From assembly GCF_026340465.1 (NCBI RefSeq), contig NZ_JAPEPC010000001.1, forward strand, positions 620,001-684,000: a stretch of 64,000 nt of DNA, given 5' to 3'. Source of the DNA: Streptomyces sp. NBC_01306. Its GTDB lineage: Bacteria > Actinomycetota > Actinomycetes > Streptomycetales > Streptomycetaceae. Below the pieces are notes generated by a model. It ran no database searches and was not told the origin of the DNA. It saw only the letters and a program-made list of their open reading frames with translations. The position numbers were made by a program, and so were the translations under genes. Position 1 is the stretch's first letter, and each line of letters starts with the position of its first letter. This document shows, one piece after another, positions 33,974 to 42,137 of the stretch.

Positions 33974-34928
33974 CCAAGGTCTGTTTGCGAAAGTTGATCT
34001 TGATCGTTGATGGTCATGTCCTGTGGGACGTGGGAATCTGACGAACGGCCAGTGGGCCCGACTTGAACCCTGTTGCCGCGGGGGCATCAAGTCGGGCCGT
34101 CCGCCGGTATGGACGCGGCGGCAGCTGATGGACGGCATACGGTGGCGGGCCCGGACGGGTGCTCCCTGGCGTGACGTGCCGGAATGCTACGGGCCGTGGG
34201 GCCGGGTCTATGACCTGTTCCGGCGCCGGCAGCGCGATGACACCTGGGCCCGGATCGTCACTCAGCTGCAAGCCGAGGCGGATGCCAAGGGCCTGATCAC
34301 CTGGGACATGAAGATCGGCTCCACGGTCTGCCGGGCCCACCGGCACGTGGCTGGGGCGGCGAAAAGGGGGATCTCCAGAAGGAACCGCCCGGCGGGATCA
34401 CCGTCGAGCCGGCCGACCACGGGCTCGGACGCTCCCGGGGCGGCCTGACCGGCCAGATCCACCTCGCCGTCGCGCAGGGTCAGAAGCCGCTATCGGTGGT
34501 GATCACCGCCGGACAGCGGGGTGATTCGCCTCAGTTCGAGTCGGTCCTGGAGCGATCTGGGTGCCCCGGCTCGGAGTCGACAGACCGCGCAAACGGCCGG
34601 ACCGGGTCCGGGCCGACAAGGCGTACGACTCCCGCAGCAACCGCGCCTGCCTGCGCAGACGCGGGATCAAGGCCACGATCCCGGTCCCGGCGGACCGCGT
34701 CCGCAACCGCCTCAAGCGCGGATCGCGAGGCGGACGGCCGCCCAAGTCCGACAAGGACGACAAGGACGACAACAAGCAGCGGCACCCGGTCGAGTGTGGG
34801 ATCAACCGCCTCACGCGCCACCGGGCTGTAGCCACGAGGTATGACACCACTCGCGGTCCGCTACGCGGCGACCGCGCTGGTCGCAGTCCTCAACGAGTGG
34901 CTGTGACCAGCACTTTCACAACAGCCCC
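33974..34928 (+). mobile_element. IS5-type element 2 with probable 8-bp target repeats
   Basis: Ends: GGTCTGTTTGCGAAAGT on the left (~33978) and the reverse complement AGGGGCTGTTGTGAAAGT on the right (to 34928), sharing a GAAAGT core. The octamer TAGGCCGC occurs just outside both ends (33966-33973, 34929-34936); the left copy includes the SDR stop codon TAG. Left repeat and inverted repeat do not abut perfectly, so the boundary is approximate. Confidence 0.55.
34023..34905 (+). pseudogene. IS5-family transposase with at least three frameshifts
   Basis: Family blocks appear in order but change frame: LTNGQWARLEPCC, RRQLMDGIRWRARTGAPWRD, PWGRVYDLFRRRQRDDTWAR, ADAKGLITWDMKIGSTVCRA; a break at the AAAA run 34362-34365; then GDLQKEPPGG, HGLGRSRGGLTGQIHLAVAQ, ITAGQRGDSPQFE; a break near 34555; then RPRKRPDRVRADKAYDSRSN, HPVECGINRLTRHRAVATRY; a break near 34842; and a final AVRYAATALVAVLNEWL to TGA 34903-34905. 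Clearly dead. Confidence 0.8.
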
Positions 34929-35063
34929 TAGGCCGCACCCATTCGTCGGCTTCGCCCCAGAGCCCCGGCGAGGCGAACACTCGGGCAGAGCTGCACTGCC
35001 TGCCCAGGTCAGAGCGCGAAGCGACTCCTCCCCTCTGTGCTGGCGTCGGGCTACTGTCCAGGC

Positions 35064-35423
35064 ATGAGCAATGTGGATCCGCTACTGAAGAGGCTGACCG
35101 ACCGCGTGGAGCGGGAGGGCCTCGCCCTGCCGATCACGCTCGTGGTGAAGGGCACCACCATCACAGGAGAGGTGGTGCAACATGCCGTCTGGGCCGAGCA
35201 CATCGCCGAGCAACTCGCCGAATCGGAGAGCCGGGCGAGCGTCTTCGCGGCCGACTTCGCGTGGGCGCAAGCACAGCCCGAGAGCGGCGGGAGCTACCTC
35301 CATCTGAACGGCGGCAAAGTTGTCAGCGACGGAGCCTCGTTCCCGGAGCACGGTGGGCTGTTCCGTATCGGGCTGGATGAGGTGAGCGGTTGGTTCCTGG
35401 GAGAAATCCGAGCTCACGGTTAG
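35064..35423 (+). CDS. small soluble protein, possibly GvpU-like
   Basis: 119 aa from ATG 35064 (MSNVDPLLKRLTDRVEREGL). Compact alpha/beta protein: ALPITLVVKGTTITGEVVQH, AEHIAEQLAESESRASVFAA, SYLHLNGGKVVSDGASFPEH, GGLFRIGLDEVSGWFLGEIR. The pattern recalls a family I know as gas-vesicle accessory GvpU, but no other gvp gene is in the window, so this is tentative. Intact single gene within a pseudogene-rich stretch, followed by a broken DUF1206 gene. Confidence 0.55.
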   Translation: MSNVDPLLKRLTDRVEREGLALPITLVVKGTTITGEVVQHAVWAEHIAEQLAESESRASVFAADFAWAQAQPESGGSYLHLNGGKVVSDGASFPEHGGLFRIGLDEVSGWFLGEIRAHG

Positions 35424-35638
35424 CAGTGGCCGCAATTCGTATCCGGCTCGGCGGGTCAGAGGGAGCGGTGGTGGAAGCCCGACGAGCCGGCGAGTGCGTT
35501 CGCTCCACAGGTGAGCACTCCACACAGGGGTCGTAGTTGCCGCTTCTCGACGATGGCCAGGTAACAACGTGGCAGGCCACCTCTGGGGATCGCATCCCCG
35601 TGCGGGGGCACAAAGACCGGGATGGCAACGGGATCGGC

Positions 35639-36255
35639 ATGACACGCGGACGCGGTCAGGCCCAGCGCGCGGCGGACAGTACAGCGGTCTCGGCGGGGGC
35701 CCGTGCGGGCTTCGCCGCCCGAGGGGTCATCTACGTACTGATCGGTGTCCTCTCGCTGCGAATTGCGTTTTCCGACGGCGATGGCAAACAGGCGGGACGG
35801 GGCGGGGCGGGGCGGGGCGATCGCAGAGATAGCCGATCAGCCCTTCGGCACTGTCCTGCTGTGGCTGCTCGGCATAGCTCTGGCGGGTATGGCGCTGTGG
35901 CGGCTGTCGGAAGCCGCCTTCGGACAGGCGGGCCCGTACGGCACGAAGGCGAACAGGAGGGTGACGGCTACGGGCCGTTCTGTCTTCTACGCCTTCGTCT
36001 CCTGCTCCGTGCTGTTCTACGCTGCGGGAGACAAGGGCAGTGGCAGCGGCAGTGGCAGTGGCAGTTCGGACAAGAACTCCCGTGACTGTCGCGGCCGCTG
36101 TTCAGCACAAGCCTGGTAAGGCCAAAGGCATGGACGACACATTGCGCTCATTCACCGAGACGCCTGCGGGCCCCTGGCTGCTGGCGCTGTTTGCAGTCGG
36201 CCTGGCGGCCTTCGGAGCCTTGTCCTGTGCCAACGCCCGCTGGCGCGAGGTCTGA
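35639..36255 (+). pseudogene. DUF1206 membrane protein gene, frameshifted and internally deleted
   Basis: Three frames are needed. From ATG 35639: ARAGFAARGVIYVLIGVLSL, RIAFSDGDGKQAGRGGA; then, after a CGGGG repeat, AIAEIADQPFGTVLLWLLGI, ALAGMALWRLSEAAFGQAGP, FYAFVSCSVLFYAAGDKGSG; then, after another break near 36085, AVQHKPGKAKGMDDTLRSFT, PWLLALFAVGLAAFGALS. DUF1206 proteins carry three repeats of two helices (~270 aa); the middle repeat is missing here. The first break coincides with an expanded pentanucleotide repeat. Confidence 0.8.
35798..35817 (+). repeat. CGGGG x4 tandem repeat at the DUF1206 frameshift
   Basis: Four perfect CGGGG units. With two units (or five) the downstream DUF1206 frame QAGRGGAIAEIAD would be continuous; with four it is not. 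A slipped-strand expansion is the simplest explanation for the first frameshift. Confidence 0.75.
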
Positions 36256-36257
36256 CG

Positions 36258-36460
36258 AGGGCGGTCTCTGTTCCTTACATCGCCGGCGATATCAAGCGAT
36301 TCGTCCGCGACACCACCACGTGGTCCGTCCACGTCCCCAGGCGCTGCAGGAACTGCGCGTCACCCTCGCCAACTTCAGAGCGGAATTCGCTGCCACCCTG
36401 GGCCGGGGCGTCACGATCGCCGAACTGGCCGCGTACCTCGGATCAGCGAGGAAGGGGATC
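36258..36460 (+). pseudogene. remnant of a SigB/SigF-type sigma factor
   Basis: The frame AVSVPYIAGDIKRFVRDTTT with WSVHVPR, then after a one-base shift near 36345 LQELRVTLANFRAEFAATLG and RGVTIAELAAYLGSA, matches region 2.4-3 of group 3 SigB/F-family sigma factors ([29 protein letters not shown]). Region 1-2 upstream and region 4 downstream are missing. It lies between the broken DUF1206 gene and an intact anti-sigma-antagonist operon. Confidence 0.7.
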
Positions 36461-36463
36461 CGC

Positions 36464-36841
36464 TCACGCACCTTCCATACTGCTCATGGCTCGGCCCGGT
36501 AGCTGCGGGCCAGTGGCGGTGACGGCGTCCGGGTAGAGCGTGAAGACCCGGTCCAGGCCGATGGTGCGCAGGACTCGGGCGGTATTCGCCGGGACCGCGG
36601 CCAGGGCGATATCGGCGCCCTGTTCGGTGGCGATGTTGCGCGCAGCGAGCAGGACGGTGATGCCGCTGGAGTCGCAGAAGTCCAGCCGGGCCAGGTCCAG
36701 GACCAGCAGCTGGCCGCCGGCGATGGTGAGGTTCGCCAGGGCCTCGCGGACTTCAGGGGCGGTTGCGTGGTCGAGGTGGCCGCTGATCTCCAGTACGGGA
36801 CCGGTTGCGGCGTCTCGGGTGGTGACCGTCAGCGGCCTCAT
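36464..36841 (-). CDS. STAS-domain anti-sigma factor antagonist
   Basis: 125 aa from ATG 36841 (MRPLTVTTRDAATGPVLEIS). RsbV/SpoIIAA-like STAS fold: GHLDHATAPEVREALANLTI, LLVLDLARLDFCDSSGITVL with the phosphorylatable serine pair, LAAVPANTARVLRTIGLDRV, FTLYPDAVTA. In dephosphorylated form such proteins sequester an anti-sigma kinase. It lies one base downstream of the PAS-PP2C phosphatase gene, the expected activator. Upstream in-frame codons to 36907 overlap the phosphatase gene and are shadow. Confidence 0.88.
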   Translation of the reverse strand: MRPLTVTTRDAATGPVLEISGHLDHATAPEVREALANLTIAGGQLLVLDLARLDFCDSSGITVLLAARNIATEQGADIALAAVPANTARVLRTIGLDRVFTLYPDAVTATGPQLPGRAMSSMEGA

Positions 36842-36842
36842 G

Positions 36843-38129
36843 TCAGGTTTCACTCCCAGTGGTGGTCGGACGAACGGGGACGCCGAGGGCGAGCAGAGCT
36901 GTGTCATCGTCCAGGCCGTCGCCGAAGCCGGCGAGGAGTCCGGTCAGGGCGGTGATCAGAGCTTGGGGGCCGTCCGGGGGCTGTGCGGTGGTGAAGGCGT
37001 GCAGGGCGTCCTCGCCATAGAGGTCACGTGTGGGGCCGACCCTCGCTTCGGTCAGGCCGTCTGTGTAGAGGAGCAAGGTGTCCCCGTGGAAGAGCACAGT
37101 GCTGGCGGGTGTGAACTCGGCGTTGGGCAGGACTCCGATGAGCATCCCGCCGGGAGTGGTCAGGTACTCGGCGGTGCCGTCGGTGCGCTGTACCAGGGCC
37201 GAGGGGTGGCCGCCGGAGGCCAGGCGCACCGTGAAGCTGTGCTCACCAGGTTCCAGGAGGCCGAAGATGGCGGTGCAGTACCGGGCGTCACCGCTGGTGT
37301 AACGCTCGTTCAGCACGGTGTTCAGAGTCGTCAGGACACTGACAGGGTCAGGGTCGTGCAGGGCGGCGGCGCGCAGGGTGTACCGGGTCAGGGATGTCAC
37401 GGCGGCAGCTTTGGGGCCCTTGCCGCACACGTCGCCGAGGAAGAACGCCCACCGGGTGCCGTCCAGGGGGAACAGGTCGTAGAAGTCACCGCCCAACAGG
37501 TCCGGTGAGGCGGTGAGGTAGTACGAGGCGGCCTCCAGGCCCGGCACTGCGGGAAGCTGGGAGGGAAGCAGGCTCTGCTGCAGTGCTTCCAGAGCTTCCT
37601 GCAGGCGCAGACGGTCGGCTTCGGCGCGCAGGCGGGCTTCTTCGGCGGCATGGCGTCCGCGCAGCAGCTCGGTTTCGTAGGCGCGGCGGTCGCGGGCGTC
37701 GAAGACGGTCGTGCGAATGAACAGCGGTTCACCGCCCTCGCTGGTCTTCACCTTGGAGGTGAGCAGCACCGGAAGCCGCTTTCCGTCGGCTGCTTTGATA
37801 TCCAGAGCGATACCGCTGGCCTCGCCGTGCATCTGCAGCAACGGAGCAAAGTGCGTCTCGTGGTAAAGCTTGCCGCCCACAGTGAGCAGGTCGATGAAGC
37901 GCATCCGGCCCACCACCTGTTGCGCGGACAGCCCCAGCCAGTCCAGAAGGGTTGTGTTGATCTTCGCGATGGTGCCGTCCATGAGGGTGGACAGATATCC
38001 GCACGGCGCCTGCTCGTACAGCTCCTCGGCACTCTCCTCAAGCAGGGCGGTGAAGGCCGCGTCGGTGGCGGCAGTTGTGTCCTCTCCCCCGTCCGGCTCG
38101 TGGGGCAGCCGGCCGGTGCGGCACATCAC
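36843..38129 (-). CDS. PAS-PP2C (SpoIIE-type) phosphatase, RsbP-like
   Basis: 428 aa from GTG 38129 (overlapping the preceding TGA; ATG 38126 is the next codon). Residues ~40-150: PAS domain (YEQAPCGYLSTLMDGTIAKI, VVGRMRFIDLLTVGGKLYHE). Residues ~150-195: coiled coil with RRAYETELLRGRHAAEEARL and ALQQSLLPSQLPAVPGLEAA. Residues ~200-415: PPM/SpoIIE domain with GGDFYDLFPLDGTRWAFFLG, DVCGKGPKAAAV, ASGGHPSALVQ, LLLYTDGLTEARVG and DDDTALLALGV; metal Asp residues are intact. It should dephosphorylate the STAS protein next door. PAS plus coiled coil plus PP2C is the layout of B. subtilis RsbP. Confidence 0.9.
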   Translation of the reverse strand: MMCRTGRLPHEPDGGEDTTAATDAAFTALLEESAEELYEQAPCGYLSTLMDGTIAKINTTLLDWLGLSAQQVVGRMRFIDLLTVGGKLYHETHFAPLLQMHGEASGIALDIKAADGKRLPVLLTSKVKTSEGGEPLFIRTTVFDARDRRAYETELLRGRHAAEEARLRAEADRLRLQEALEALQQSLLPSQLPAVPGLEAASYYLTASPDLLGGDFYDLFPLDGTRWAFFLGDVCGKGPKAAAVTSLTRYTLRAAALHDPDPVSVLTTLNTVLNERYTSGDARYCTAIFGLLEPGEHSFTVRLASGGHPSALVQRTDGTAEYLTTPGGMLIGVLPNAEFTPASTVLFHGDTLLLYTDGLTEARVGPTRDLYGEDALHAFTTAQPPDGPQALITALTGLLAGFGDGLDDDTALLALGVPVRPTTTGSET

Positions 38130-38929
38130 CGGCTCTCACTCACGAAGCCGACGATAGCCTCGGCCGTGGCCTCCGGTGCGCTCAACTGCGGGCAGTGACC
38201 CGTTGCATCCAGCGTCACCAGTCGGCTGCCGGGGATCGCGGCGTGGACGTAGGCTCCCACCTCGCGGGGTGCGATCACGTCCTGCGCGCACTCCAGTACC
38301 AGTGTGGGCACTGCCACCTTGGGGAGATCCCTGCGGCTGTCCGACAGGAACGTGGTGCGGGCGAAGACGCGCGCCATCCCCGGGTCGGTCGCGCAGAACG
38401 ACGCGGTCAACTCCTCACCGAGTTCCGGCCGGTCCGCATTGGCCATGATCACTGGAGCCATCGCCGCCGACCATCCCAGGTAGTTCGACTCCAGTGACTC
38501 CAGCAGTTCATCGATGTCCTCGGCGCTGAACCCGCCCCGATAGCCGTCGTCATCGATGTAGCGGGGGGAAGGAGCGATCATTACCAGCCGGGATATCCGC
38601 TCCGGTGCCGCTGCCGCCGCGAGCGCACCGGCCATGGCACTCACCGAATGCCCCACCAGGGCCACGTCCCGCAGGTCCAGCTCTTCGCAGACCTCCACGA
38701 TGTCCCGGGCGTACCCGTCCAGCGAGCTGTAGCGCTCCTCACTCCACGCTGATGCGTCCGAGCGGCCGGAGCCGACATAGTCGAAGAGAACCACTCGGTG
38801 CTCCCTCGCCAGTGCCGGGACGACCAGTCGCCACATGTTCTGATCACAGCCGAACCCGTGCGCAAGCAGCACTACCGGCCCGTCCGCACAGCCCGTGACC
38901 ACAACATTGTTCCTACTCACGGTATCCAT
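38126..38929 (-). CDS. alpha/beta hydrolase, RsbQ-like
   Basis: 267 aa from ATG 38929 (MDTVSRNNVVVTGCADGPVV). RsbQ/D14-type hydrolase: VLLAHGFGCDQNMWRLVVPA, VVLFDYVGSGRSD, SLDGYARDIVEVCEELDLRD, nucleophile VGHSVSAMAG, SPRYIDDDGYRGGF, LECAQDVIAP and catalytic His in DATGHCPQLSAPE. In B. subtilis RsbQ is the obligate partner of the PAS phosphatase RsbP in energy-stress signalling. Here it overlaps the PAS-PP2C gene (GTGA), so the two are co-translated. A perfect dyad lies 16 bp upstream. Confidence 0.88.
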   Translation of the reverse strand: MDTVSRNNVVVTGCADGPVVLLAHGFGCDQNMWRLVVPALAREHRVVLFDYVGSGRSDASAWSEERYSSLDGYARDIVEVCEELDLRDVALVGHSVSAMAGALAAAAAPERISRLVMIAPSPRYIDDDGYRGGFSAEDIDELLESLESNYLGWSAAMAPVIMANADRPELGEELTASFCATDPGMARVFARTTFLSDSRRDLPKVAVPTLVLECAQDVIAPREVGAYVHAAIPGSRLVTLDATGHCPQLSAPEATAEAIVGFVSESR

Positions 38930-38944
38930 TCCCCCATCCTTCCA

Positions 38945-38971
38945 CTGTCCCGGTGGGCACCGCCGGGACAG
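38945..38971. promoter_or_regulatory. inverted repeat just upstream of the rsbQ-like gene
   Basis: CTGTCCCGG (38945-38953) and CCGGGACAG (38963-38971), 9-bp perfect arms with a 9-base loop, within the expected 5' leader or promoter of the RsbQ-RsbP-STAS operon. Operator or mRNA hairpin. Confidence 0.45.
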
Positions 38972-39134
38972 CTGCTGGTGAGGATGCCTGATGCCTGTGA
39001 GGAGCCGGACTACGCCAAGCTGAGAAGTGCAGCAGGCGCCTCATCAGGGGCGGAACGTCAGATGACGGCCTCCCACGGGAATCCGGTCCGACCGGGTCGC
39101 TTCACCTTCCCCCAGGCCGCATACCCTGTGGAAC

Positions 39135-40148
39135 ATGCTGATCTACCTCCCGGCGGCGCTGCTCCTCCTCCTGTTCTGCGCCCGGGTGTTGGGGGACCGC
39201 CGCCGGATCGGCAATGCCGTTCTGCTCGGCCTCGTGCTGGTACTCGCCCTCGCGGCGTGGTTGGTCGAACTCTCCCGGGACCATCCGGCCCTTGCGAAGG
39301 ATGTCGTAGTAGCGCTGACGGCTCTGCTGGCACTGGGCGTAGTCACGCTCGCCTGTTGTCTGCTCGCCAACGGAGTGGTCATGGTGCGCAAGGAGGGGGC
39401 GAGTCCGGGAAATCTGCTGTCCCTGCTCTCCGGGATGACGCTGGTGTGCGTGCTGGCCCTTCTGGTCACGGCGGCGGCCACGGAGCAGCACACGCTGCTG
39501 GTCATGGCGGCGACCGCTGCCGCCCTGTCCAGCTACATCGGCTTCTTGTTCCTCTGCTATCTCGGATATGCGTTTGTCTACGGACGGCTGTACGTCCCCC
39601 GCAAGGCCGACTATGTGGTGGTACTCGGATCGGGCCTGATCGGCGGAGCGACGCCGCCGCCCCTGCTGAGGAGCAGGCTCGACCGGGGCCGCAAGCTCTA
39701 CGAGCGGCTCGCGGCACGGGGAGCACAGCCCGTACTTCTCGTCTCCGGGGGCCAGGGACCCGACGAGAAGGTACCCGAGTCGCATGCCATGGCCGACTAC
39801 CTCGTCGAGCACGGAATCCCAGCCGGCGCGATCGAGCGTGAGGACCGGTCGACGAGTACCGACGAGAACCTCCGGTTCAGCGCGACGCTCATGGAGAAGG
39901 CGCGTCCGCACTACCGATGCGTGATCGTCACCAGCAACTACCACGCCTTCCGTGCTGCCGTGTCCGCCCGCCGCGCAGGGGTGAGGGGTCATGTCGTGGG
40001 TGCGCCGACGGCCGCCTACTTCTGGCCCAGTGCGACGATCCGTGAGTTCGTCGCACTGTCTGTGCTCTACCGGCGGACCAACCTCGCTGTGTGCCTGGTC
40101 CTCCTGCTCGGCGGGTTCCTCCTGTGGTGGCTCAGGCCGCTTTCGTGA
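39135..40148 (+). CDS. YdcF/SanA-type membrane protein (DUF218)
   Basis: 337 aa. The N-terminal half has about four or five helices (LIYLPAALLLLLFCARVLGD, AVLLGLVLVLALAAWLVEL, VVVALTALLALGVVTLACCL, MTLVCVLALLVTAAAT). The DUF218 domain follows: YVVVLGSGLIGGATPPPLLR, RGRKLYERLAARGAQPVLLV, SGGQGPDEKVPESHAMADYL, ENLRFSATLMEKARP, CVIVTSNYHAFRAAVSARRA; a last helix LAVCLVLLLGGFLLWWL. Related proteins act in envelope biogenesis or vancomycin tolerance. Stand-alone gene. Confidence 0.88.
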   Translation: MLIYLPAALLLLLFCARVLGDRRRIGNAVLLGLVLVLALAAWLVELSRDHPALAKDVVVALTALLALGVVTLACCLLANGVVMVRKEGASPGNLLSLLSGMTLVCVLALLVTAAATEQHTLLVMAATAAALSSYIGFLFLCYLGYAFVYGRLYVPRKADYVVVLGSGLIGGATPPPLLRSRLDRGRKLYERLAARGAQPVLLVSGGQGPDEKVPESHAMADYLVEHGIPAGAIEREDRSTSTDENLRFSATLMEKARPHYRCVIVTSNYHAFRAAVSARRAGVRGHVVGAPTAAYFWPSATIREFVALSVLYRRTNLAVCLVLLLGGFLLWWLRPLS

Positions 40149-40297
40149 CGCCTCGCCAGTCTCACCGCGAACGCTCCTTTGAACATCGGGGGACGCCGAA
40201 GGCTCGTGGGGCAGTTCAGGCCCACGACGATGCGCAGCTCTACCTGGTGTGATCGTGACGGGCTGGTCGGCCACCAGTGGCCTGCGAGACCCGCACT

Positions 40298-40675
40298 TCA
40301 GCCCGGCAGGCAGGAGCGAAATCGGCGGAGCAGTTCAAGTGCGGCAGGACTCTCCGCGTCGAAGCTCTGGACTTGTTGTTCGACAGGAAGGTCCAGCCCC
40401 CACATACGGACACCGTGACAGCGGAAGCAGAAGGCGATCGCGAAGAGTTGATCCGTGGGGTCGTGTGCCCGGATTCCCCAGCCTGGGAGGAAGCAGCGAT
40501 ACAGCCCACTGCGCGGTAGGTCGGCGATCAGAGACAGGGCCTGCTGAGCTTGGTCGCCATCCCAGATGGCGGCGGTGTCGCCCGCCAGGTCCTCCGAGCT
40601 GAGGTGCCTGGCAGGATCGGTGATACGGATGACCTCGATGAGCTCGGTCTTCCCATGGGGTAGCGGCAGCAGCAT
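40298..40675 (-). CDS. conserved-looking hypothetical protein
   Basis: 125 aa from ATG 40675, chosen for GGAGAG about nine bases upstream; the frame stays open to 40873 and an upstream GTG (40801) would give ~167 aa, but that overlaps the promoter of the divergent kinase gene. Content: LPLPHGKTELIEVIRITDPA, HLSSEDLAGDTAAIWDGDQA, QQALSLIADLPRSGLYRCFL, PGWGIRAHDPTDQLFAIAFC, FRCHGVRMWGLDLP. A CFRCH cysteine pair is notable. Soluble, family not recognised. Confidence 0.5.
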   Translation of the reverse strand: MLLPLPHGKTELIEVIRITDPARHLSSEDLAGDTAAIWDGDQAQQALSLIADLPRSGLYRCFLPGWGIRAHDPTDQLFAIAFCFRCHGVRMWGLDLPVEQQVQSFDAESPAALELLRRFRSCLPG

Positions 40676-40826
40676 GCCTCTAGACTCTCCGATCACGACT
40701 TCGCTGACCAGGACGCCAGAAAGCAAGATTTTCGTAGCCTCAGACGTCGTGTCATTCGATGAGTCGGGGGTTGCAGATGAGGGGCGCGGGAACGTTCCCA
40801 CCAGGACGCCGGGATAGGGTGCGCCC

Positions 40827-41345
40827 GTGGAACGGATCTTGGTGGTGGGTGTCACCGGTGCAGGCAAATCCACGCTTGCCCGAGCCCTGAGCAGTCGTCT
40901 GGGCCTGCCCTACCATGAGATGGACGCGCTGTACTTTAACGGTCCCAACTGGGCCGTAAATGACAACTTGGCCGAAGACGTATCAAGGCTCACCGCCAAG
41001 TCTTGCTGGGTCATGGACTCCCTCGGCTATCCGGAAGTCCGTGATCTGCTGTGGAACCGGGCCGACACCGTGATTTGGCTGGACTATTCCAAACGCGTCA
41101 TCATGCTTCGCGTCCTGCGCCGGTCCTTCCAGCGCACCGTTACCCGCGAAACTCTCTTCGGCGGCAACAGGGAAACCTGGACGGGCTGGCTGAGCCGGGA
41201 ACACCCGGCCTGGTGGGCGTGGTCCCAACACGGGGCCCGTCGCCGCGAAGTCGGGCGCCGTATCCGCGATCCCCGTTTCGCCCCTCTCGACACTCTCCGC
41301 TTCGGCCACCCCGACGAGACCGCGGCCTGGCTGGCATCCTTCTGA
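40827..41345 (+). CDS. P-loop adenylate-kinase-like / topology-modulation-type NTPase
   Basis: 172 aa from GTG 40827. Walker A is VVGVTGAGKSTLARAL (residues ~6-21), followed by LGLPYHEMDALYFNGPNWAV, CWVMDSLGYPEVRDLLWNRA, DTVIWLDYSKRVIMLRVLRR (Walker-B-like LDY) and a lid with basic RREVGRRIRD; C-terminus LDTLRFGHPDETAAWLASF. This is the AAA_17/FlaR-like nucleoside-kinase group often annotated as adenylate kinase or DNA topology modulation protein. Precise substrate unknown. Isolated gene. Confidence 0.85.
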   Translation: MERILVVGVTGAGKSTLARALSSRLGLPYHEMDALYFNGPNWAVNDNLAEDVSRLTAKSCWVMDSLGYPEVRDLLWNRADTVIWLDYSKRVIMLRVLRRSFQRTVTRETLFGGNRETWTGWLSREHPAWWAWSQHGARRREVGRRIRDPRFAPLDTLRFGHPDETAAWLASF

Positions 41346-41776
41346 CCGGCCGGCTGCAGCTGGGACCTGCTTCGTCAACGGGCTGGGCATCCCACCCAGA
41401 TGACCCTGATCTCGATCGTCATCCAGCGAGCCGGCGGTAGCAGATATCTCCAAGGGCTCCGCGACCGGGGCGTACTCGGATCCGGCCAACCGCACTCCTG
41501 AGCCGGTCATCTGTCCCCCGTGGTAAGCCCAGCCGAGCCCCGCCCTCCACAGCCGCCTACCAAGGCTCTGACCAGCGTGGTCAGGGCTGTGGTTAACCCT
41601 GACCACGCTGCCTCCATCCAGCGCGACCACCCGAGACTTCTTCGGGGGCCGCCACCGTCACCTGCTCGACCGCAGTCCCCACCATCTGGCCGGTCCATCA
41701 ACGGCGTTGACCACCATGTGATCTGACGGAATGCGGCCGGGCTGTCGGAGGTGTCGGCGTTCGGACAGGTCACACC
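41346..41776. other. non-coding stretch with one strong hairpin
   Basis: No convincing gene on either strand; short frames lack start signals. The notable element is the hairpin at 41573-41610, listed separately. Confidence 0.4.
41573..41610. terminator. 14-bp perfect hairpin
   Basis: CAGCGTGGTCAGGG (41573-41586), loop CTGTGGTTAA, CCCTGACCACGCTG (41597-41610). No T-run. It lies about 230 bp past the kinase gene and beyond the end of the pseudogene at 41777, so it could terminate either, or be a relict repeat. Confidence 0.45.
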
Positions 41777-42081
41777 AGTGAACACCGGTCCGAACCCGGT
41801 GCAGAATTCCGTCGATCACGCGTCGTCATCGGCCAGGGGGAGCATTCTTCGCGACCTGCCCATGTCAGGTGAACCACAGCCCAGGTGAACGGGCGGTTCG
41901 CAACGCTGAACAGGACGTCGTCACATCCTTCTCATCGCGCCACAGCCGCGACCTCTGCTCCGTGCAACGGGTGCCCGGGCGGAAGCTCGCGATGCAGCTC
42001 CCAGTCGAAACCGTGCATGCCACCATCGGGCGCCCACCACGGGGCGGGCAGAAGCGAAGAATCATCCGGCGGGTGCCGCAT
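41777..42081 (-). pseudogene. conserved actinomycete hypothetical with in-frame stop
   Basis: From ATG 42081: PAPWWAPDGGMHGFDWELHR, ELPPGHPLHGAEVAAVAR, then TGA (41932-41934), and in the same frame EGCDDVLFSVANRPFTWAVV, HLTWAGREECSPWP. The two halves fit one ~100-residue Streptomyces family recalled from memory (ELHRELPxGHPLHG ... DDVLF ... VHLTW). A single nonsense change explains the break. Function of the family unknown. Confidence 0.6.
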
Positions 42082-42137
42082 CGCAGCATCCGTGCAGAAC
42101 CCCGTGCGCCAACCGTGATCGGCCGGACAAGTCCTAG

